Positions 1-6,504 of a DNA stretch of 13,581 nt are shown here, piece by piece. Below the pieces are notes generated by a model that worked only from the letters and a program-made list of their open reading frames with translations, was not told the origin of the DNA and did no database searches. The first letter of the stretch is position 1. Every line of letters starts with the position of its first letter. The stretch is from Candidatus Latescibacterota bacterium (GTDB lineage Bacteria; JAAXHH01; JACQVL01): positions 1 through 13,581 of the forward strand of contig JACQVL010000002.1 of the NCBI GenBank assembly GCA_016209865.1, given 5' to 3'. Position numbers and translations under genes: made by a program.

Positions 1-146
1 GGTCAGGGGTCGGGGAAGGACAGTAACTCTGTAACGTTAGAATATTCCTGTCGATTCTGATATCGCGGATGAATTCTGGAGAACTTATAGGTCTGATCTG
101 TCCCATGATGACCGATCACTTTTCTTGATTTTCCTGACCCCTGACC
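1..146. repeat. Inverted repeat of heptamer-like units flanking the leader of the first gene
   Basis: GGTCAGGGGTC at 1-11 is the exact reverse complement of GACCCCTGACC at 136-146. Both arms are built of 7-base units (GGTCAGG/GGTCGGG on the left, CTGACCC twice at 134-147 on the right). The 124 bases between them hold no convincing gene; they include an isolated AACGTTAG at 34-41 that matches the octamer repeat found elsewhere in the window. The left arm touches the window edge, so the element may extend further. It could be a small dispersed intergenic repeat; no function is evident. Confidence 0.5.
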
Positions 147-168
147 CCTGTCATTCAAGGAGCCTCCC

Positions 169-1227
169 ATGACCATACTCGACGCGTTCAAAGCAGGAAA
201 AGCCGCGGCCAGCGGCCATAAGCGGCTGGTGGCGCTGCTCTGGCTGGCGAACGTCCTCGTTGCGCTCACCCTGACGATCCCGTTTCATCGGACGTTCGAC
301 GCGTACATCCGGAACACCCAGGACGAGCATGAGATGACCGCCGGGTTCCGGTGGGAGTGGTTTCAGCGGTTCCGGTACGACACGCCGGGGCAGGTTGTCA
401 GCACGTTCAGCCCGTCGGTGATCGGCTACGCGCCGTTTCTGAAGAACCTCGACGACCTGACGACGGGGCGGATGTTCACCGAGACGCTGCCGGTCATCGT
501 CGGGATGGGGGCGGTGTACCTGCTCGTCAGCGTCTTCTTAGCCGGGAGCATCGTCGGGGCGCTGGCGCAGACGGACGACACGTACTCGACCCGCCAGGCG
601 TTCATCTGGGGCGGGACGTACTTCGGACGGTTCATCCGGCTCGCCATCCTTTCGTTGCTGCTCTATTACCTCCTCCTCCGATGGGGCTTCGGACTCATCC
701 GGAAGAACCTGCCTGCCTGGACGCTCGACATGGCGTCCGAGACGCCCGCGCTCGTCCTGTACCTGGGGTTGAACGGGGTGACCGTCCTGGTGTTGATGTT
801 CGTCGATCTGGCGATCGACTACGCCCGGATCAAGACCGTCCTGGAGGACCGGCGCAGCATGATCCTGGCCACCCTGTCCGCGTTCCGATTCGCGGGCGCA
901 CATATTCTCAAGACATTCGGGCTGTATCTTCTGATCGGGTTGGTGGGGCTCCTGTGTCTTGTCGTGTATGCGGTGGTCGAGGCGCTCATCCCGCAGCATC
1001 GGCTGCTGACGATCGGGATCGTCTTCGTCATCCAGCAACTCTACTTTCTTTCGCTCTTCTGGGTCAAATGCTGGTTCTACGGGGGAGAGTTGGTGCTCTA
1101 CCGGGGATTAACTGCCAAACCGAGCGCGACACCCGCTCCTACTCCCCCACTCCAGCCAGTCGGAGCCGGCGTGCCAGTCACTCCACCGTTGCAAACGCGT
1201 TCGGGTGAAGAGGAAGCCAAACCATGA
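169..1227 (+). CDS. Multi-pass integral membrane protein of unknown function
   Basis: The ATG at 169 follows AAGGAG at 157-162 with a 6-base gap, which supports this start. The 352-residue product has about six hydrophobic segments: residues 20-38, 107-130, 155-175, 194-217, 247-270 and 278-300. A loop of about 70 residues lies between the first two. The segment around 213-240 (DLAIDYARIK, VLEDRR, AFRF) looks like a conserved amphipathic cytoplasmic helix; I have the impression of similar motifs in other uncharacterised bacterial membrane proteins but cannot name a family. The tail (315-352) is rich in Pro and Thr and ends in charged residues, so it is probably disordered. I see no catalytic motif or transporter signature. 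The gene converges on the alcohol dehydrogenase gene with only 24 bases between stop codons. The coding call is firm; the function is unknown. Confidence 0.85.
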   Translation: MTILDAFKAGKAAASGHKRLVALLWLANVLVALTLTIPFHRTFDAYIRNTQDEHEMTAGFRWEWFQRFRYDTPGQVVSTFSPSVIGYAPFLKNLDDLTTGRMFTETLPVIVGMGAVYLLVSVFLAGSIVGALAQTDDTYSTRQAFIWGGTYFGRFIRLAILSLLLYYLLLRWGFGLIRKNLPAWTLDMASETPALVLYLGLNGVTVLVLMFVDLAIDYARIKTVLEDRRSMILATLSAFRFAGAHILKTFGLYLLIGLVGLLCLVVYAVVEALIPQHRLLTIGIVFVIQQLYFLSLFWVKCWFYGGELVLYRGLTAKPSATPAPTPPLQPVGAGVPVTPPLQTRSGEEEAKP

Positions 1228-1251
1228 GCACACCCTGACCGACCGACGCAT

Positions 1252-2415
1252 TCACGCGTACGCCCGCTCGAAGAGCATGAGGATATCCTCCAAGCCGGTC
1301 TTGCGGGGGTTGACCGGGATGTTCCCGCTCTTCATCGCGTCGGCGGCCATCGCCGGGAACGCTTCCCGCCGCGCGCCCAGGGCGGCCAGGTTGGCCGGGA
1401 TGCCGACGTCGGCGGACAGCGTCCGGACGGCGGCCACGGCGCGCCGAGCGGCGTCCATCGCGCTCAGCCCGCGCACCTCTTCTCCCATCGCCGCCGCGAT
1501 CCGGGCATACTGGTCGGGACACGCCATCAGGTTGTACTCCATCACGTGCGGGAGCAGCACCGCGTTCGCCACGCCGTGTGGGATGTTGAAATGAGCGCCG
1601 AGCGGATGGGCCATCGCGTGCACGTTGCCCAGCCGGGTGAACGCGAACGAGTGCCCGGCTAACGTCGCGGCGATGAGCATCTGTTCGGTCGCGGCGACGT
1701 GATGGTCGCTGGCCGCCGCCTGGCGCAGGTTGGCGGCGATCAGTTCGATCGCCTGGATGGCGAAGGCGCGCGTGACCGTATTGCCCGCCAGACAGACGTA
1801 CGCTTCGATCCCGTGCGTGAGCGCATCCATCCCCGTCGCTCCGGCGATGGGGATGGGCAGCCGGACGGACAGGTCGGGGTCGAGGACGGCGGCGGCCGGC
1901 ACGATGAGCGGGCTCCCGATCGTGGCCTTGAACTGCCGGCTCCGGTCGGTGATGACGCTGAACGGCGTCACTTCGCTCCCCGTCCCGTACGTCGTCGGAA
2001 TGCAGAGCAGGAACGGGATCGGCTGGCGGACCTTGTTGATCCCCTCGTACTCCATCACCCGGCCGCCGTTCGTCGCTAAGATACCCGTCCCCTTGGCCAC
2101 GTCCATCGAACTCCCCCCGCCGATGGCGATCAGCATCCCGCATCCGTCGTCCAGGTACCGCCGGGCGCACCGCTCGACCGTCTCGGCGCTGGGGTTGGCC
2201 TCTGTCTCGTCGAAGACGGCGTACGACCGGCCAGCGCGGTCGAGGACGGCGGTGAGCCGGTCGAGCAGCCCCACGCTCCGAATCCCCGGGTCGGTGACGA
2301 TCAGCGTCCGCCCCTCTCCGGCGTCCTCTAACAGACGGGGCACCTGCTGGATGGCACCGGGACCGAAGACGAGCCGGGTGGGCGCGGCAAACTCAAAGAG
2401 GGTCTGGTAGGGCAT
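1252..2415 (-). CDS. Iron-containing (group III) alcohol dehydrogenase
   Basis: The protein has 387 residues, the usual length for this family, which oxidises alcohols or reduces aldehydes/ketones with NAD(P)H in the cytoplasm. The N-terminal dinucleotide-binding domain has the GGGSSMD motif at 99-105 (family form GGGSxxD). TTYGTGSEVT at 141-150 is the conserved nucleotide-site segment. The all-helical metal domain carries all four expected ligands: Asp197 and His201 in GMDALTH, His266 in NVHAMAH, and His280 in NIPHG. The C-terminal NPRKTGLEDI is also typical. The start is supported by GGAG about 7 bases upstream on the minus strand. The substrate cannot be read from sequence: 1,3-propanediol, lactaldehyde, 4-hydroxybutyrate and short primary-alcohol enzymes all share this fold. 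The gene stands alone, divergent from the VWA gene, with no pathway partner nearby. Confidence 0.93.
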   Translation of the reverse strand: MPYQTLFEFAAPTRLVFGPGAIQQVPRLLEDAGEGRTLIVTDPGIRSVGLLDRLTAVLDRAGRSYAVFDETEANPSAETVERCARRYLDDGCGMLIAIGGGSSMDVAKGTGILATNGGRVMEYEGINKVRQPIPFLLCIPTTYGTGSEVTPFSVITDRSRQFKATIGSPLIVPAAAVLDPDLSVRLPIPIAGATGMDALTHGIEAYVCLAGNTVTRAFAIQAIELIAANLRQAAASDHHVAATEQMLIAATLAGHSFAFTRLGNVHAMAHPLGAHFNIPHGVANAVLLPHVMEYNLMACPDQYARIAAAMGEEVRGLSAMDAARRAVAAVRTLSADVGIPANLAALGARREAFPAMAADAMKSGNIPVNPRKTGLEDILMLFERAYA

Positions 2416-2452
2416 AGTCAGGCTCCAAGAAAGGCGAAAAGGGAGAAAGACA

Positions 2453-2480
2453 GTGACAAGTGACGAGTGACAAGTGACGA
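2453..2480. repeat. Four-unit heptamer tandem array (GTGACNA)
   Basis: Four consecutive 7-base units: GTGACAA, GTGACGA, GTGACAA, GTGACGA. The array is followed by GAGAAAA. The same unit, also in four copies and also followed by a GNGAAAA-type sequence, occurs at 4795-4822. It lies between the divergent promoters of the dehydrogenase and VWA genes, close to the predicted dehydrogenase transcription start. Confidence 0.8.
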
Positions 2481-2483
2481 GAA

Positions 2484-2512
2484 AACGTAGTACGCGATAC
2501 TCCCCGTGTCAA
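2484..2512 (-). promoter_or_regulatory. Candidate sigma-70-type promoter for the alcohol dehydrogenase gene
   Basis: On the minus strand, a perfect -35 box TTGACA (2512-2507) is followed after 17 bases by TACGTT (2489-2484), a weak match to TATAAT. Transcription would start near 2477, inside the heptamer array, giving a leader of about 60 bases. Confidence 0.5.
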
Positions 2513-2532
2513 CCGTTTTCTGGCCTTTCCCC

Positions 2533-2561
2533 TTGACGCCCGCGAAGCGTCGGATTACATT
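2533..2561 (+). promoter_or_regulatory. Candidate sigma-70-type promoter for the VWA gene, nearly leaderless
   Basis: TTGACG (2533-2538) and TACATT (2556-2561) are separated by 17 bases. A start about 7 bases past the -10 box falls near 2568, within a few bases of the ATG at 2571. There is no purine-rich ribosome binding site ahead of that ATG. Together these suggest a leaderless or nearly leaderless transcript. Confidence 0.5.
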
Positions 2562-2570
2562 GGATCATGT

Positions 2571-4760
2571 ATGCACTTTACCCTCAACACTCAGTCCCTC
2601 CTCTGGCTGGCCTTCACGGCGGTCGCGGTCATCGTGTTCATCGTCTGGGCGTACCGGCAAGTCGTCGCCCAGCTTGCCGGCCGGACCGGATGGCTGCTGA
2701 CCTGCCTCCGGATCGGCGCAGTCGGTCTGCTCCTCTTCACGATCTGCGAACCCGCCGTCAGCTTCGCGTTCCGCCGCACGGATAAGGCGACCGTCCTCCT
2801 CCTGGTCGACACGTCGGACAGCATAAGCATCACCGACCGGTTGGGCAATCGAGCCCAGGCCGCCAGCCGGTTGTTGACCGGCAGCTGGTTCAAGACCCTG
2901 GACGACCGGTACCGGGTCCAGCCCTACCGGTTCGCGGAGAGCGTGGCTCCCCTGACCGAACGCGAGTTTGACCCGGTGCCCGTCCAGAAGAACGGGACCG
3001 ACATCGGGGCGGCGCTCGACTTCGTGAAGACTCGCACGGATGAAGAACAGGTGGCTGGCGTGATTCTCGTGACGGACGGCAACCCCACGGTCGGGCGAGA
3101 CCCGCTGCGGGCAGCCGCCGGTCTCGGCCTGCCGGTCTACACGATCGGGATCGGGGATACGACCGAGCCGCAAGACGCCGCCGTGGTCAAGCACCTGACG
3201 AACGACATCGCTTACGCCAACAGCAAGGTGCCCGTCGAAGTCACCATCCGGAGCAACGGGTTCGACGGGGTGCGAGTGCCGGTCACCCTGTCCGAGGGGA
3301 CGCGGGTGATCGACACCCAGTACGTGACCCTCAGCGGAGGGGAGCGTGAGCAGTCCGTCATGCTCCATCTCGTCCCGACAGAAGACGGGGCGCATCAGTA
3401 CACCGTGACGATCCCCGTCCAGCCACGGGAACAGATTCCGCAGAATAACAGCTACGGGTTTACGATCAAAGTCCTGAAGGAGAAATTAGGTATCCTGTAC
3501 ATCGAGGGGAGTCCGCGGGCGGACGTCACCTTTCTCAAGCGCACCCTCGAGCGAGACCCCAACGTCGAGGTCACGAGCCTGATCGCGCGGCCGGACGGGA
3601 GTTTCTACCCGAAACCCCTCCCGGCCACGCGTGCGGAGTGGTTCCGGTACGACCTGGTCATCCTGGGGAGCCTCCCGGCCGCCCGGCTTCAGCGCTGGGA
3701 CCGGCAGATCGTCGAGTTCGTCGAGCAGAAAGGGGGAGGACTGATCGCCTTGGGCGGCCACCGGAGTTTTGAACTCGGCGGCTACGCGGGAACCCCGCTG
3801 GGGAGTCTGATGCCGGTGATCATCCCGGCCGTCAACCGGGGGGTGCTCGAAGGACTGTTCACCCCGGACCTCACCCCGGACGGACGAGACCATCCTGTCA
3901 CGCAACTGGACGACGACCCGCTCCGCTCCGCGCGACGATGGGGAGAGCTGCCTCCCCTGCCGGGGATCAACCAGGTCGGCCCCGCTAAACCCGGAGCGAT
4001 CGTCCTGGCGGTGCACCCGACCTGGAAGGCCGGCGGGCGGAACGCCCCGGTCATCGCCGTCCAGCGGTACGGCCTGGGCAAGGTCATGGCGATCACCGCG
4101 TACGACCTGTGGCGCTGGGACCTGATGATGTGGGGGACGGGCGGGACGAGCGTCAGCTACGAACGATTCTGGAACAACATCGTCCGGTGGTTGACGACGC
4201 GGGAGGGCAGCCAGCGCGTCCGGGTCGCCGCCGGCAAGGAACACTACCGGGGGGGCGAGCCGGTCGATCTCACCGGCCAGGTGTATGACGAGAGTTATCA
4301 TCCCCTCGACGGTGCGACGGTCACCGTCACGGTCGTCCCGAAGACGGCCGGCGGCCAGAGAGCGGAGGTTGAGTTTACTCCCGCCGGGAACGGCTCAGGG
4401 CGGTATGGGACGACCGTCCGCGGACTGCCGTCCGGCGAGTACGCCTTCACGGCGCGAGCGGTCAGGGACGGCCGCGAGCTGGGGAGCGACAGCGGACGGT
4501 TCCGGGTCGGAGAGTTGAACGTCGAATACCTCAGAGCCCGGATGAACCAGGACCTCCTCGTCCGCTTAGCGTCGATGACCGGGGGACGGTTTTACCGGGT
4601 CTCCGAAGCCGACCGGCTGCTGAGCGAGGTGCGCTTTCCGGCCCCCAGCATCGCGCGGACGAATGAAGTCCAGCTCTGGAATCACCCGGCGATGCTCATC
4701 CTGTTCATCCTGCTGCTCTCGGCGGAATGGTTCATCCGGCGACAGCGGGGGTTGATGTGA
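2571..4760 (+). CDS. Membrane-anchored VWA-domain protein with glutamine-amidotransferase-like region
   Basis: The product has 729 residues. Two hydrophobic segments lie near the N-terminus (about 9-27 and 41-60) and one at the C-terminus (706-719). A von Willebrand A domain occupies about 73-195 with an intact metal-ion-dependent adhesion site: DTSDS at 80-84, Thr143 in NGTDIG, and Asp169 in VTDG. Residues 215-300 look like a beta-sandwich domain. Residues 305-545 resemble the class I glutamine amidotransferase-like fold common in large VWA membrane proteins (LYIEGSPR at 309-316, DLVILGSLP at 361-369, GGGLIALGG at 388-396). I see no clear catalytic Cys, so it is probably not an active amidotransferase. 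A second beta-rich domain follows at about 550-645. Such proteins often accompany MoxR/Bat-type gene clusters, but no MoxR ATPase is present here. ATG 2567 starts only a short out-of-frame reading frame. Confidence 0.9.
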   Translation: MHFTLNTQSLLWLAFTAVAVIVFIVWAYRQVVAQLAGRTGWLLTCLRIGAVGLLLFTICEPAVSFAFRRTDKATVLLLVDTSDSISITDRLGNRAQAASRLLTGSWFKTLDDRYRVQPYRFAESVAPLTEREFDPVPVQKNGTDIGAALDFVKTRTDEEQVAGVILVTDGNPTVGRDPLRAAAGLGLPVYTIGIGDTTEPQDAAVVKHLTNDIAYANSKVPVEVTIRSNGFDGVRVPVTLSEGTRVIDTQYVTLSGGEREQSVMLHLVPTEDGAHQYTVTIPVQPREQIPQNNSYGFTIKVLKEKLGILYIEGSPRADVTFLKRTLERDPNVEVTSLIARPDGSFYPKPLPATRAEWFRYDLVILGSLPAARLQRWDRQIVEFVEQKGGGLIALGGHRSFELGGYAGTPLGSLMPVIIPAVNRGVLEGLFTPDLTPDGRDHPVTQLDDDPLRSARRWGELPPLPGINQVGPAKPGAIVLAVHPTWKAGGRNAPVIAVQRYGLGKVMAITAYDLWRWDLMMWGTGGTSVSYERFWNNIVRWLTTREGSQRVRVAAGKEHYRGGEPVDLTGQVYDESYHPLDGATVTVTVVPKTAGGQRAEVEFTPAGNGSGRYGTTVRGLPSGEYAFTARAVRDGRELGSDSGRFRVGELNVEYLRARMNQDLLVRLASMTGGRFYRVSEADRLLSEVRFPAPSIARTNEVQLWNHPAMLILFILLLSAEWFIRRQRGLM

Positions 4761-4763
4761 GGG

Positions 4764-4822
4764 GTAGTCGGTAGTCGGTGGTCGGTGAAAATCAGTGACG
4801 AGTGACCAGTGACGAGTGACGA
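4764..4822. repeat. Two adjacent heptamer tandem arrays (GTAGTCG and GTGACNA)
   Basis: GTAGTCG, GTAGTCG and GTGGTCG run from 4764 to 4784. After ten bases, four units (GTGACGA, GTGACCA, GTGACGA, GTGACGA) run from 4795 to 4822. The second array matches the one at 2453-2480 in unit and copy number. The arrays begin right after the stop of the VWA gene. They fit no hairpin terminator and no CRISPR pattern. Confidence 0.8.
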
Positions 4823-4843
4823 GCGAAAAACAGTGAAGAAGGG

Positions 4844-4868
4844 GTCATTCCCGCGAAAGCGAAATCCA
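4844..4868. repeat. Degenerate copy of an ATTCCC-type palindromic repeat
   Basis: GTCATTCCCGCGAAAGC followed by GAAATCCA closely matches the left half of the better-preserved repeat at 11261-11286 but has lost the GGGAAT half of its palindrome. It lies just upstream of the thi promoter. Confidence 0.55.
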
Positions 4869-4878
4869 AGTATTTCTC

Positions 4879-4907
4879 TTGACTTTTCTTCTGACTGATC
4901 GTAGCTT
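4879..4907 (+). promoter_or_regulatory. Candidate promoter of the thiO-thiS-thiG operon
   Basis: TTGACT (4879-4884) and a weak -10 box TAGCTT (4902-4907) are 17 bases apart. Initiation near 4914 would begin the transcript about 13 bases before the 5' side of riboswitch helix P1, the arrangement expected for a riboswitch leader. Confidence 0.5.
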
Positions 4908-4926
4908 GCAAGCGTGAAGATCGTGC

Positions 4927-5010
4927 GCCGTTAGGGGTGGCTCGGACGCGAGCCTGAGAGTGACGAACCCTTCGAACCTGACCTGGGTCATACCAGCGTA
5001 GGGAAACGGC
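4927..5010 (+). promoter_or_regulatory. TPP riboswitch (THI element) aptamer
   Basis: Every conserved THI-box block is present in order: GGGG at 4934-4937; a perfect P3 stem GGCTCG/CGAGCC (4939-4944 with 4949-4954, GACG loop); CTGAGA at 4954-4959; ACCCTT at 4967-4972; GAACCTGA at 4974-4981; and the block ATACCAGCGTAGGGAA ending at 5006. Closing helix P1 pairs GCCGTT (4927-4932) with AACGGC (5005-5010). The element binds thiamine pyrophosphate in the nascent RNA and controls the thiazole genes directly downstream. It works with the terminator annotated at 5021-5054. Confidence 0.96.
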
Positions 5011-5020
5011 TGAGGATGGA

Positions 5021-5054
5021 CAGCCGTTTCACATCGAGACGGCTGATTTTGTTT
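5021..5054 (+). terminator. Riboswitch-controlled intrinsic terminator
   Basis: CAGCCGTTTC (5021-5030) pairs with GAGACGGCTG (5036-5045) through ten base pairs, one of them a T-G wobble, around a 5-base loop. A T-rich run (ATTTTGTTT, 5046-5054) follows directly. The terminator's 5' arm is also the exact complement of GAAACGGCTG (5003-5012), the 3' side of riboswitch helix P1. With TPP bound, P1 forms and the terminator is free to fold. Without TPP, 5003-5012 pairs with 5021-5030 and transcription reads into thiO. Confidence 0.88.
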
Positions 5055-5064
5055 GGAGGCCTCC

Positions 5065-6186
5065 GTGCCGCGATCCCCGGACGTGCTCGTCATCGGTGGC
5101 GGGGTGATCGGACTGGCCATCGCGCGCCGGGTGGCGCAACGCGGCGGCCGGGTGACGGTGATCGAGCGGGGCGTGCCCGGTCATGAGGCCTCGTGGGCGG
5201 CCGCCGGGATGTTAGCGCCGCAGTGCGAGAGCGACACGATCGACCCCTTCTTCGACCTGTGCCGGGCCAGCCTGGGACTGTACCCGGCGTTTGCCCATGC
5301 CCTCCGGGACGAGGCCGGGATGGAGATCGAGTACCGCGTCGACGGCACGCTCTACCCGGCGCTGGATGACCGGGAACAGAAGACGCTGGAGCAACGCTAC
5401 CAGCGGCAGCGTGAGGCCGGCCTGCCGGTCGTGCGGTTGACGGCGAAAGAAGCCCGGACGATCGAGCCGAACCTGTCCAACCGGGTTCAGATGGCTCTGT
5501 CGTTCCCGGACGATCATCAGGTGGATAACCGGAAACTGGCGCAGGCGCTCGTCGTCGCGGCCAGACGGGCGGGGGTGGATGTTCGTGAGGGGGTCACGAT
5601 CACCCGGATTCTCACGGATGGCGACCGTGTCATCGGCGCGGTAACTAAGACAGAGGAGTGGCATCCGGATGTGGTCGTGAACGCCGCCGGGTGCTGGGCG
5701 AGCGTCCTGAACGGGCTGCCTCCGGGCGCCTGCCCGCCCATCCGGCCAATCCGCGGCCAGATGCTGTCCCTCGACGTGAGCGCGTCACCCCCGTTCCGTC
5801 GTGTGATCTATTCTCACCGGAGCTACCTGGTGCCGCGCGCCGACGGGCGGCTCCTCATCGGCGCGACGGTCGAGGAGGCCGGGTTCAAGAAACAGGTGAC
5901 CGTCGGGGGCATCCTGAAACTCTTCAAGGGCGCGCTCGACCTGGCCCCATCGCTCCGGGAGTATCCGGTTGAATCGACCTGGTCCGGCCTCCGGCCCGCC
6001 TCCCCGGACCGGCTGCCGGTGCTCGGCCCGGCGGCGCTCGACGGTCTCATCTTAGCCACCGGACACTACCGCAACGGGATTCTCCTCGCCCCGATCACGG
6101 GCGAGCTGATCTCAGACGTCATCACGACCGGGGACATCCCCCCCATGATGCGCCCGTTCCTGCCGGGAAGGTTTGAGAGGGTATGA
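5065..6186 (+). CDS. thiO: Glycine oxidase ThiO (FAD-dependent, thiazole synthesis)
   Basis: ThiO oxidises glycine to dehydroglycine (iminoacetate), one of the three substrates of thiazole synthase ThiG. I place the start at GTG 5065, giving 373 residues, because GGAGG at 5055-5059 lies 5 bases ahead of it. The in-frame TTG at 5053 falls inside the terminator's T-run. The N-terminal FAD-binding beta-alpha-beta fold shows GGGVIG at residues 11-16, and an acidic residue ends the second strand (VTVIERG). EASWAAAGMLAPQ is the typical ThiO/DadA-family segment after it, and WSGLRPASPDRLPVLGP followed by GHYRNGILLAP is the characteristic C-terminal FAD-contact region. It is the first gene after the TPP riboswitch and overlaps thiS by four bases (ATGA), indicating translational coupling. 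A related amine oxidase is possible in principle, but context makes ThiO nearly certain. Confidence 0.95.
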   Translation: MPRSPDVLVIGGGVIGLAIARRVAQRGGRVTVIERGVPGHEASWAAAGMLAPQCESDTIDPFFDLCRASLGLYPAFAHALRDEAGMEIEYRVDGTLYPALDDREQKTLEQRYQRQREAGLPVVRLTAKEARTIEPNLSNRVQMALSFPDDHQVDNRKLAQALVVAARRAGVDVREGVTITRILTDGDRVIGAVTKTEEWHPDVVVNAAGCWASVLNGLPPGACPPIRPIRGQMLSLDVSASPPFRRVIYSHRSYLVPRADGRLLIGATVEEAGFKKQVTVGGILKLFKGALDLAPSLREYPVESTWSGLRPASPDRLPVLGPAALDGLILATGHYRNGILLAPITGELISDVITTGDIPPMMRPFLPGRFERV

Positions 6187-6383
6187 CCGTCACCGTCAAC
6201 GGAACCGTCCATGAATTCGACCGCGCGATGAGCATGGCCGACTTGTTATGCCTTTTTGATATCAAGTCAGACGGCATCGCGGTCGCACTCAACGCGTCGG
6301 TCGTCCATCGCCAAGACCTGTCTCAGATGATGCTTCGCGACGGGGACATCGTCGAGATCATCCGCGCCGTCGCGGGCGGGTAA
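6183..6383 (+). CDS. thiS: Sulfur carrier protein ThiS
   Basis: A 66-residue ubiquitin-like protein ending in the required Gly-Gly (AVAGG). Its C-terminus is adenylylated and converted to a thiocarboxylate that donates sulfur to the thiazole ring made by ThiG. The N-terminal strand-turn-strand (TVTVNGTVHEF) and the DGDIVEIIRAVAGG end are typical. The start overlaps the thiO stop as ATGA. The activating enzyme ThiF is not in this window and must be encoded elsewhere or replaced by a MoeB-type enzyme. Confidence 0.95.
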   Translation: MTVTVNGTVHEFDRAMSMADLLCLFDIKSDGIAVALNASVVHRQDLSQMMLRDGDIVEIIRAVAGG

Positions 6384-6387
6384 ACTC

Positions 6388-6484
6388 AACGTTAGAACGT
6401 TCACACGTTTGCACGTTCACACGTTTAACCCCCGCCTTGGTTTTAACGTTTAAACGTTCTAACGTGCAAACGTGTCAACGCTCT
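6388..6484. repeat. Paired octamer arrays (AACGTTNN x5, 17-base spacer, x5) between thiS and thiG
   Basis: The left array (6388-6427) has five 8-base units: AACGTTAG, AACGTTCA, CACGTTTG, CACGTTCA, CACGTTTA. The right array (6445-6484) has AACGTTTA, AACGTTCT, AACGTGCA, AACGTGTC, AACGCTCT. ACACGTTTGCACGTT (6403-6417) is a perfect 15-base inverted complement of AACGTGCAAACGTGT (6461-6475), so the transcript could form a hairpin with a 43-base loop. That 15-mer recurs at 8765-8779. The element separates thiS from thiG inside the operon. Confidence 0.85.
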
Positions 6485-6504
6485 TTAGAAAGGAGCACAC
6501 TCTT

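Noticed and set aside
1178-2170. 330-codon minus-strand open frame, and similar long frames at 351-1208 (+), 2565-3395 (-), 3486-4301 (-) and 6475-7293 (-)
   Set aside because: These are alternative-frame shadows of well-supported genes in GC-rich DNA. Their products are Arg/Pro/Gly-rich with no recognisable domain.
5053-5064. TTG at 5053 as the thiO start
   Set aside because: It lies in the terminator T-run and overlaps the GGAGG ribosome binding site; GTG 5065 is correctly spaced from that site.
5055-5064. GGAGGCCTCC palindrome over the thiO ribosome binding site as a sequestering hairpin
   Set aside because: The two arms are directly adjacent with no loop, so no intramolecular hairpin can form; it could only matter between strands or by chance.
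6472-6504. GTG at 6472 as the thiG start
   Set aside because: It is within the octamer repeat without a ribosome binding site; ATG 6505 has AGAAAGGAG at good spacing and matches the usual ThiG N-terminus.
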